Source: Oscillospiraceae bacterium (lineage in GTDB: Bacteria; Bacillota_A; Clostridia; Oscillospirales; Oscillospiraceae). Taken from it: a DNA stretch of 11,872 bases. The stretch lies in contig CADADE010000046.1 of the NCBI GenBank assembly GCA_902786615.1, forward strand, positions 1 through 11,872. Reading direction: 5' to 3'. The position numbers and the translations under genes are program-made. The stretch's first letter is position 1. Each line of letters begins with the position of its first letter. Positions 6,582 through 11,872 of the stretch are shown here, one piece after another. The notes under the pieces were generated by a model that was not told where the DNA came from, did not search any database, and worked only from the letters and a program-made list of their open reading frames with translations.

Positions 6582-7189
6582 TCTTCCAGCAGCTCCGGCG
6601 GGATTTTCCTGTCGCGGAAGTAAAATTCGCGGTCGCGCTCCCCGATGGGGCGCAGCACGCGGCAGGGGTTGCCCACGGCCACCACATTTGCGGGAATGTC
6701 CCGCGTCACGACGCTGCCCGCGCCGATGACGCAGTTGTCCCCGATGGTGACGCCGGGCATTACGAGCGCCCCAGCGCCGATCCAACAGTTTTTGCCGATA
6801 TGCACTTCGGCGTTATACTGCAATCCCTGCTCCCGCAGGGGCGGCAGGATGGGGTGGCCCGCCGTGGCGACGGTCACATGCGGGCCGAACATGCAGAAAT
6901 CCCCCACATAGATGTGGGTGTCGTCCACCAGGGTCAGGCCGAAATTGGCGTAGACGTTCTTCCCGAAGTGGACAAAGCGCCCGCCCCAGTTGGCGTGAAA
7001 GGGCGGCTCGATATAGCAGCCCTCGCCGAGCTCGGCGAACATATCCCGCAGCATGGCCTCGCGTTTTTCCCCTTCGCTCGGGCGGGTCCGGTTATAGTCG
7101 TAAAGCTTTTCGAGACACTTTGTCTGGAGCTCGGTGATCTCCCCGGCGAGGGGGAAATACAGCTCGCCGCTGTGCAGTATATCAAGCAT
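6578..7189 (-). CDS. Maltose/galactoside O-acetyltransferase family protein (Mac domain plus left-handed beta-helix)
   Basis: The 203-aa length is typical for LacA/Maa-type sugar O-acetyltransferases, which transfer acetyl from acetyl-CoA to the 6-hydroxyl of sugars in the cytoplasm. The N-terminal Mac domain occupies about 7-55 (YFPLAGEITELQTKCLEKLYDYNRTRPSE). IEPPFHANWGGRFVHFGKNVYANFG (60-84) is diagnostic. The catalytic histidine is H112 in TAGHP. The C-terminal hexapeptide repeats run about 126-165 (IGKNCWIGAGALVMPGVTIGDNCVIGAGSVVTRDIP), followed by VVAVGNPCRVLR. Start ATG at 7187-7189, eight bases after AAGGAGG (7198-7204). The acceptor sugar cannot be told, and no sugar-transport genes are adjacent. 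The stop shares a TTAA tetranucleotide with the convergent gene. Confidence 0.93.
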   Translation of the reverse strand: MLDILHSGELYFPLAGEITELQTKCLEKLYDYNRTRPSEGEKREAMLRDMFAELGEGCYIEPPFHANWGGRFVHFGKNVYANFGLTLVDDTHIYVGDFCMFGPHVTVATAGHPILPPLREQGLQYNAEVHIGKNCWIGAGALVMPGVTIGDNCVIGAGSVVTRDIPANVVAVGNPCRVLRPIGERDREFYFRDRKIPPELLED

Positions 7190-7212
7190 GATAACAGCCT
7201 CCTTTTTTCTTT

Positions 7213-7241
7213 ATTATATGGTAAGAACGGCTGTGTGTAAA
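7213..7241 (-). promoter_or_regulatory. Promoter of the sugar O-acetyltransferase gene
   Basis: On the minus strand, -35 TTTACA (7236-7241) and -10 TATAAT (7213-7218) are separated by 17 bp, about 23 bp upstream of the start codon. The -35 box lies 5 bp from the Shine-Dalgarno of the divergent nucleotidyltransferase gene, so it falls inside that gene's untranslated leader. Confidence 0.82.
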
Positions 7242-7257
7242 TAGCAAGGAGCGCATG

Positions 7258-8634
7258 ATGGACAAAGATCTCATTATGGCAGGGAAAATCGCCGAGGCCG
7301 TCGCAGAGGCCGGGGGCCGCGCATATTTTGTGGGCGGCTATGTCCGGGACCGCCTGCTCGGGCAGGAGAACAAGGACATCGACATGGAGGTGCACCGCGT
7401 CCCCGTCGACGCCCTGGAGCGCATTCTGGACCGTCTGGGCGAGCGCCTGACCAAGGGCGCGAGCTTCGGCGTGATGGGGCTGCGCCGCTACGGGCTCGAC
7501 ATCGCAATGCCCCGCTCGGAGACCGCCACGGGCAGGGGACACAAAGACTTTGCCGTGTTTGTCGATCCCTTTCTCGGTGAGGAAAAGGCCGCGTCCCGCC
7601 GCGACTTTACGATCAACGCCATGATGGAGGACGTGCTGACCGGCGAAATTCTGGACTTTTTCAGCGGGAGGCGTGATCTGGAGCAAAGGCGTATCCGGCA
7701 TGTGAACGACCGCAGCTTCGGCGAGGACCCCCTGCGCGTCTTTCGCGCAGCGCAGTTTGCCGCCCGCTTCGGCTTCACCGTGGCGGAGGAGACCCGTGCC
7801 CTCTGCGCCGGGATGCCGGTGGACGCCCTGGCGGGAGAGCGCGTCATGGGGGAGCTGGAAAAGGCCCTTTTGAAAGCGGAAACGCCCTCGGTCTTCTTTG
7901 AAGAGCTCCGTTGCATGGGGCAGCTTTCTGTCTGGTTTCCCGAGGCCGGGGCGCTGATCGGCGTACCCCAGCCGCCGCAGCACCACCCCGAGGGGGACGT
8001 GTGGAACCACACGATGCAGGTGCTGGACGAGGCGGCGAAGCTCCGCGCGCTGACGCAAAGTCCCCTCCTTCTGATGCTCGCCGCCCTGTGCCACGACTTT
8101 GGGAAGCCCGGCACGACCGCGGAAATTGACGGCAGGCTCCGCGCCTTGGGGCACGAGAAGGAAGGGCTGCCCATCGCGGAAGTCTTTCTGCGGCGGCTCA
8201 CGAGCGAAACGAAGCTCATCCGGTGCGTGCTGAACCTCGTCCGCCTGCATATGGAGCCGAACAAGCTGGTGGGCGACGGGGCGGGCGTCAGGGCTTTTCT
8301 GCGCCTGTATGACAAAGCCCTCGCGCCGGAGGAGCTGCTGCTGCTTGCCAGGGCCGATTATCTGGGCCGGAAGGGCCCGGAGGCAGACGAGACGGCGCTT
8401 GCGGCTGCGTATGTCCCGGTCGAGAAAAAGCAGTGGGACATGCTAAGGCTCTATCGGGAGCGCATGGCGGCCCCCTGCGTGATGGGCCGCGATCTCATCG
8501 AGGCGGGCATGAAGCCCGGACCGGACCTCGGCAGGACGCTGGAGCACGTGCACAAGCTCCGCCTCGCGGGCGTGGGAAAAGACGAGCAGCTCAAGCAGGC
8601 TCTCGGCCTTCTGCGCGGGAGCGGGAAAACGTAA
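7258..8634 (+). CDS. cca: CCA-adding / poly(A)-polymerase family tRNA nucleotidyltransferase with HD domain
   Basis: The product is 458 aa from the ATG at 7258, six bases after AAGGAG (7246-7251). The adjacent ATG at 7255 is only three bases from it and less likely. The class II nucleotidyltransferase head is complete. YFVGGYVRDRLLG (23-35) is followed by the metal-binding DIDME (D40, D42), then SRRDFTINAMMED (113-125) and GEDPLRVFRAAQFAARFGF (155-173). A C-terminal HD domain follows, with PQHHPEGDVWNHTMQVLDE (about 240-258) and LCHDFGKP (277-284; H279-D280). The family adds or repairs the tRNA 3' CCA end; HD domains in relatives have phosphatase or phosphodiesterase activity. Whether this copy adds CCA or only part of it cannot be read from motifs alone. 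It is divergent from the acetyltransferase gene; no strong promoter of its own was found. Confidence 0.88.
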   Translation: MDKDLIMAGKIAEAVAEAGGRAYFVGGYVRDRLLGQENKDIDMEVHRVPVDALERILDRLGERLTKGASFGVMGLRRYGLDIAMPRSETATGRGHKDFAVFVDPFLGEEKAASRRDFTINAMMEDVLTGEILDFFSGRRDLEQRRIRHVNDRSFGEDPLRVFRAAQFAARFGFTVAEETRALCAGMPVDALAGERVMGELEKALLKAETPSVFFEELRCMGQLSVWFPEAGALIGVPQPPQHHPEGDVWNHTMQVLDEAAKLRALTQSPLLLMLAALCHDFGKPGTTAEIDGRLRALGHEKEGLPIAEVFLRRLTSETKLIRCVLNLVRLHMEPNKLVGDGAGVRAFLRLYDKALAPEELLLLARADYLGRKGPEADETALAAAYVPVEKKQWDMLRLYRERMAAPCVMGRDLIEAGMKPGPDLGRTLEHVHKLRLAGVGKDEQLKQALGLLRGSGKT

Positions 8635-8641
8635 TAAAAAT

Positions 8642-8714
8642 GGCCGATCCCCGGATCGACCCGCCGAAAACCGCAAACATGCCGCAAACGGCGGGCCGAT
8701 GCGAGCATCGACCC
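8642..8714. repeat. Structured intergenic repeat: two related hairpins flanking a GC-rich inverted pair
   Basis: Two 21-nt units, 8642-8662 and 8694-8714, share identical 5' GGCCGAT and 3' ATCGACCC ends and differ only in the middle. Each folds on itself: GGCCGATC/GATCGACC around CCCG, and GGGCCGATG/CATCGACCC around CGAG. Between them, CCCGCCG (8660-8666) and CGGCGGG (8689-8695) are exact inverted copies, and the loop holds a direct repeat of CCGCAAAC (8671-8678, 8682-8689). Similar GTAGGGGCCGATG-type palindromes are, from memory, scattered between genes in gut clostridia, so this is probably one copy of a REP/MITE-like element. The stretch contains no gene. Confidence 0.65.
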
Positions 8715-8736
8715 CTACGAAATTCATCTCTATGCA

Positions 8737-8772
8737 GGGGTTGTCTTATTTTGAGACAACCCCGTTTCATAT
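8737..8772 (+). terminator. Terminator hairpin between cca and the tct operon
   Basis: A perfect 10-bp stem, GGGGTTGTCT (8737-8746) with AGACAACCCC (8754-8763), has a TATTTTG loop and is followed on the plus strand by GTTTCATATTTATT. The U-tract is interrupted but adequate. It sits between convergent genes, 10 nt from the tctA stop. In the minus direction no U-run follows, so it may serve mainly cca or protect both mRNA ends. Confidence 0.75.
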
Positions 8773-10316
8773 TTATTCCTGCGTGAAGCTGAGGTTCTCC
8801 GCCCCGGCTTTGGCCAGGGCCTCGGCCTCGCGCTTGTTGATCTTCCGCTGGTTGAGCAGGGAGTAGATCACAACGCCGACCGCGACGGCAAAGAAGCCGA
8901 TGGCGATGGGATAGTGGATGATCTGGCCGAAGTTGCCCTGGTTGAGGTCCATGAAGCGGACAAAGTTCTGCTCGCACATGGGGCCGAGGATCAGGGCCAG
9001 CAGGATCGGGGAGAGCGGGAACTCATACTTGTTCATGAGCCAGCCGATCACGCCGAAGGCCACGCACACGCCCACTTCTTGTTGATGGAAAACGCGCCGA
9101 GCAGGGACACCACCAGAATGATGGGATAGAGCATGCGCTTTTCAAGCGACACGATTTTGGCAAAAACGCGCACACCCGCACAGCCCACAAGCAGCATGGC
9201 GAGGTTTGCCAGCATCAGCGCCGCGAAAACCTTGTACACCGTGGGGAGCTCCGAGACATACATCATGGGTCCGGGCTGGATGCCCTTCATGATAAACGCG
9301 CCGAGCAGGATCGCCGTGACCGAGTCGCCGGGCACGCCGAGGGACAGCAGCGGGATCATCGCGCCGCCGGAGCAGCCGTTGTTGGCGGACTCAGTAGCAG
9401 CAACGCCGTTCGGGATGCCGGTGCCCCACTTCTCAGGGTGCTTGCTGATGCCCTTGTTGAAGGCGTAGGAGACGAAAACCGCGATGTCGCCGCCCGCGCC
9501 GGGGATCGCGCCGATAAAGGTGCCGATGATGCCGCCGGAGAGGATGTTGGGCCAGATCTGTTTGATGGTCTTGCCGTCAGGCAGGACGCGGGTGATCTTC
9601 TCGTTGGACTTGGCCTGGGCGCTCTCACGGCCGGCGATGATGCGCTCCACGCCCGCGATGACCTCCGCCACGGCGAAGAGACCGATGAGCACGGGGATGA
9701 AGCTCAGGCCGCCCTTGAGACTCGTGACGCCGAAGGTGAAGCGCTGCTTGGAGTAGGTCGGGTCAAGGCCGATGGTGCACAGGAGCATGCCGAAGAAGGC
9801 GCTGATAAGGCCCTTGGCGATGGACTTGCCCGAGATGGAGATGATGACCGAGAGGCCGAAGACCGCGAGCATCAGCATCTCCGCCGAGGTGAACTTCATG
9901 GCGACCTTTGCCACGAGAGGACTCAGGAAGGTCATGATCAAGGCGCCGATCACGCCGCCGCAGAAGGAGGAGAACATGGCGACGGAAAGCGCCTTGCCCG
10001 CCTCGCCCTTCTGCGCCATGGGGTAGCCGTCCAGCAGCGTCGCCGCAGCGGAGGGCGTACCGGGGGCGTGGATCAGGATGGCGGAGATGGAGCCGCCGTA
10101 CATGCCGCCGCAGTAGATACCGAGCAGCAGGCCCACGGAGGGGATCAGATCCATGCCGAAGGAGAAGGGGATCAGCAGAGCCACACCCATGGTGGCCGTC
10201 ATGCCCGGGATGGCGCCCAGCAGCACGCCGCCGACCGCGCCGAGCAGGGTCATGAGTAGCACCGTGGGGTCGAGGAAAACATTTGAGTAGCTGGAAAACA
10301 GCAAATTCCAATCCAT
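8773..10316 (-). pseudogene. tctA: TctA-family tripartite tricarboxylate transporter large permease, frameshifted near the 3' end
   Basis: TctA is the large membrane subunit of tripartite tricarboxylate transporters. The first frame runs from the ATG at 10316. Signatures are GAIPGMTATMGVALLIPFSF (about 34-53), GIYCGGMYGGSISAILIHAPGTPSAAATLLDGYPMA (66-101), and a second GAIPGAGGDIAVFVSYAFNKG (about 276-296). The frame breaks after LLGAFSINKK at about 9075. The remaining C-terminal 100 codons (VGVCVAFGVIGWLMNKYEFPLSPILLALILGP...) continue in another frame to the stop at 8773. Family members read SINNSxFD then the next helix, so roughly five codons are replaced by five bases, consistent with a deletion of about 10 nt. 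Joined, the protein would be about 500 aa, the normal length. It starts 15 nt after tctB with a GGGAGG site. The lesion may be a real mutation or an assembly error. Confidence 0.88.
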
Positions 10317-10331
10317 AAACGTCCCTCCCCC

Positions 10332-10865
10332 TTAAATCTTGTCAACCAGGTCCTTAAGGAACTGGAGCACGCCCATCGGGATATTGACCGACAGGAACTT
10401 GTAGAAAATGAGCCACATGCCGAGCGGCACCAGCGACGAGATCAGCAGCAGCGGCGCAGGCTTGCGCATGCCGATCATCCACATGATGACAGCCGAGAGC
10501 ACAAAGCTCACGACCACATAGCCGAGGCTCTTGAAGAAATAGACATAGACGCAGCAGAGCAGGATCACGACCAGCGCCGCGAGCACTCCCTTGTCCTTGA
10601 TGAAGTTCAGGCTCTGAGCCCTCGCCGCCAGGGGATCGTTTGGCTTCATGGAGCCGAGCTTGATGATGGACTGGATGAGCAGCACCACGGTGAAAACCGC
10701 CATACCGATGATCATGATGCGCGGGAAGGTGGAGGGCTGAACGGCGGCGTTCTTTGCCGTCTTGATCTTGGTGGTCTGCACCCAGGCCCAGACCTCAAAG
10801 GCGATCAGCACCAGAGACGCGATCAGGTTGGCGAAGGCCTTGGTCTGCGTTTTCTTGATCTCCAA
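10332..10865 (-). CDS. tctB: TctB-family tripartite tricarboxylate transporter small permease
   Basis: The 177-aa protein is the small membrane subunit of the tripartite transporter, working with TctA and the periplasmic or lipid-anchored binding protein TctC. Hydrophobic segments are at about 11-30, 48-69, 93-111, 115-132 and 137-155, and the motif QPSTFPRIMIIGMAVFTVVLLIQS (43-66) is typical of the TctB family, where a conserved proline-rich FPR follows the first helix. The start is a TTG at 10863-10865, preceded ten bases upstream by AGGGAG. No in-frame ATG or GTG fits better. The 15-nt gap to tctA and the position after tctC give the usual C-B-A gene order. The reading frame is intact, unlike both partners. 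Confidence 0.85.
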   Translation of the reverse strand: MEIKKTQTKAFANLIASLVLIAFEVWAWVQTTKIKTAKNAAVQPSTFPRIMIIGMAVFTVVLLIQSIIKLGSMKPNDPLAARAQSLNFIKDKGVLAALVVILLCCVYVYFFKSLGYVVVSFVLSAVIMWMIGMRKPAPLLLISSLVPLGMWLIFYKFLSVNIPMGVLQFLKDLVDKI

Positions 10866-10897
10866 GGAACAATCACTCCCTTTTCATAAATTGAAAG

Positions 10898-10923
10898 CGG
10901 GGCAGGCGTTTCTGCCTGCCCCG
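10898..10923 (-). terminator. Intercistronic hairpin between tctC and tctB
   Basis: Inverted repeats CGGGGCAGGC (10898-10907) and GCCTGCCCCG (10914-10923) form a perfect 10-bp GC-rich stem with a 6-nt loop. On the minus strand it is followed by CTTTCAATTTATG, a weak U-tract. Placed 27 nt after the tctC stop, it probably acts as a partial terminator or an mRNA 3'-end stabiliser. That would raise binding protein relative to permease, as is common in transporter operons. Confidence 0.65.
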
Positions 10924-10950
10924 TTGGCATTGGTTTTTCGTTATGCGCGC

Positions 10951-11872
10951 TTATGCGGCAGCGGGCTCCTCAATGAGACCGACAGTCGCCATGGCGGCGG
11001 GAACATCCTTGGCAGCCTGGGCGAGGTACTCGCCATAGCCCTTGCCGTCGAGGTAGTCGATCTTCTGGCCGAGAGCAGCCATGGCAGCCACGAAGTCAGG
11101 ATCCTCGATCGCGGCGGCGCAGGCCTTCTCCAGGGTTTCCACGATGGCAGCGTCGGTCTTGAGAGGAACGGCCATGCCGCGCTGGGTGGCATAGAAGATG
11201 TCAAAGCCCTGCTCCTGGCAGGTGGGAACGTCGGGGAAGATGTCGTTGCGGACGGTGTCCATGACGCCGAGCATGGTCAGGTCGCCGGACTCAACGAAGG
11301 AGCGGGCCTCGGCAGCGGAGACGGTGACGCCCTGGATTTCGTTCTGGGCAGCGGCCTTGACAGCGGCGGCGGCGCCGTCGGAGTAGGCGATCATCTTGAT
11401 GTCGATGTCAGCGGCGTTCATCAGGTAACCGCCGGCGACGTGCCAGACAGAACCGGAGGAGGAACCGCCCATGGTGACCTCACCGGGGTGAGCCTTGCAG
11501 TAGTCGATGAAGGTCTTCAGATCGGTGATGCCGTTGTCGGCCGCCCACTTGGTGTTGACGGTGGCCGTTGTCGGCCGCCCACTTGGTGTTGACGGTGATG
11601 GCAGCGGCGTCGGTGTTGACGCGGCAGAGGGGAATGTAGTTCTCATAGGTGTACTCGGACATGTCCAGGGGGCCGTAAGAGGCGAGCTCCCAGGTGATCA
11701 TGCCGATGGTGTAGCCGTCGGGCTCCGCGTCCGCGATGGCTTCGTGGCCGATCACGCCGCCGGCGCCGGTCTGGTTGTCAACGGTGATGGTCTGGCCGAG
11801 CTGCTTCTCGAGCGCAGCGCAGAAGGCACGCAGGCAGTTGTCGGTGCCGCCGCCGGCGCCCCAGGGGTTGAT
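10951..11872 (-). pseudogene. tctC: TctC-family substrate-binding protein, frameshifted by a 34-bp duplication; N-terminus beyond the right edge
   Basis: TctC proteins capture the substrate outside the cell for TctAB. The frame entering at 11872 reads INPWGAGGGTDNCLRAFCAALEK, then LGQTITVDNQTGAGGVIGHEAI and DAEPDGYTIG. These match the family's PWxxGGxTD, VVVxNxxGAGG and PDGYT motifs. At about 11530-11597 a perfect 34-bp tandem duplication shifts the frame. Before it the protein reads VNTKWAADNG, and the continuing frame reads the same VNTKWAADNG and on into ITDLKTFIDYCKAHPGEVTMGGSSSGSVWHVAGG, ending GLIEEPAAA at 10951. Removing one copy restores a single frame. The signal peptide and promoter lie outside the window. 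It may be a true inactivating or reversible mutation, or an assembly artefact. Confidence 0.87.
11530..11597. repeat. Perfect 34-bp tandem duplication inside tctC
   Basis: Two adjacent identical 34-bp units, 11530-11563 and 11564-11597, each begin GCCGTTGTCG and end GTTGACGGTG. 34 is not a multiple of three, so the second copy shifts the reading frame by one. Flanking bases differ, so the repeat ends exactly there. There are no spacers, so it is not a CRISPR array. Confidence 0.95.

Noticed and set aside
6934..8250. 438-codon minus-strand open frame.
   Set aside because: Antisense of the nucleotidyltransferase gene; its end reads through the acetyltransferase in the wrong frame.
9438..10259. 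273-codon plus-strand open frame.
   Set aside because: Antisense of tctA with D/H/E/G-rich shadow composition.
11530..11597. CRISPR-like repeat.
   Set aside because: The two 34-bp units are directly adjacent with no spacer and lie inside a coding gene.
388..11872. A joint AcnX-Tct organic-acid utilisation cluster.
   Set aside because: The two operons are about 7 kb apart, in opposite orientation, with terminators and unrelated genes between them.

Overview
The window looks like a high-GC Bacillota chromosome of the gut-clostridial (Oscillospiraceae-like) type. The signs are GC-rich coding sequence with AT-rich promoters, strong AGGAGG-type ribosome binding sites, consensus sigma-A promoters with 17-bp spacers, TTG starts, and protein types common in that group. 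The taxonomic call is inference; no rRNA or tRNA gene is present.

Layout, left to right. (1) The 5' end of rpsB (ribosomal protein S2) lies on the minus strand. A divergent promoter pair separates it from a two-gene plus-strand operon encoding the large and small (swivel) subunits of an aconitase-X enzyme, which ends in a strong intrinsic terminator. (2) Convergent to it is a minus-strand six-TM potassium-channel-like protein with a TVGYGD filter and two RCK_C/TrkA-C domains. A back-to-back promoter pair then drives a plus-strand DUF1624/YeiB-like membrane acyltransferase. (3) A minus-strand ArAE/FUSC exporter follows, whose C-terminal half reads like a catalytically dead Cof-type HAD domain. 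Divergent to it is an unassigned protein with a HELTH zinc-peptidase motif. (4) A minus-strand maltose/galactoside O-acetyltransferase overlaps the tail of that gene by 4 nt and is divergent from a CCA/poly(A)-polymerase-family tRNA nucleotidyltransferase with an HD domain. (5) After a structured intergenic repeat and a terminator hairpin comes a minus-strand tripartite tricarboxylate transporter operon, tctC-tctB-tctA, running off the right edge. Both tctC and tctA carry frame-breaking lesions: a perfect 34-bp tandem duplication in tctC, and an apparent short deletion near the 3' end of tctA.

Genes 1 to 4 are short, independently promoted units in alternating orientation, so little functional coupling can be read from context. 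Only AcnX large/small and TctC/B/A are clear operons. AcnX and Tct might both serve organic-acid metabolism, but they sit about 7 kb apart under separate control, so no link is claimed. No phage, insertion sequence, CRISPR or defence system is seen. The most unusual items are the transporter-pseudoHAD fusion, the damaged Tct operon and the intergenic repeat with a compensatory base-pair change.
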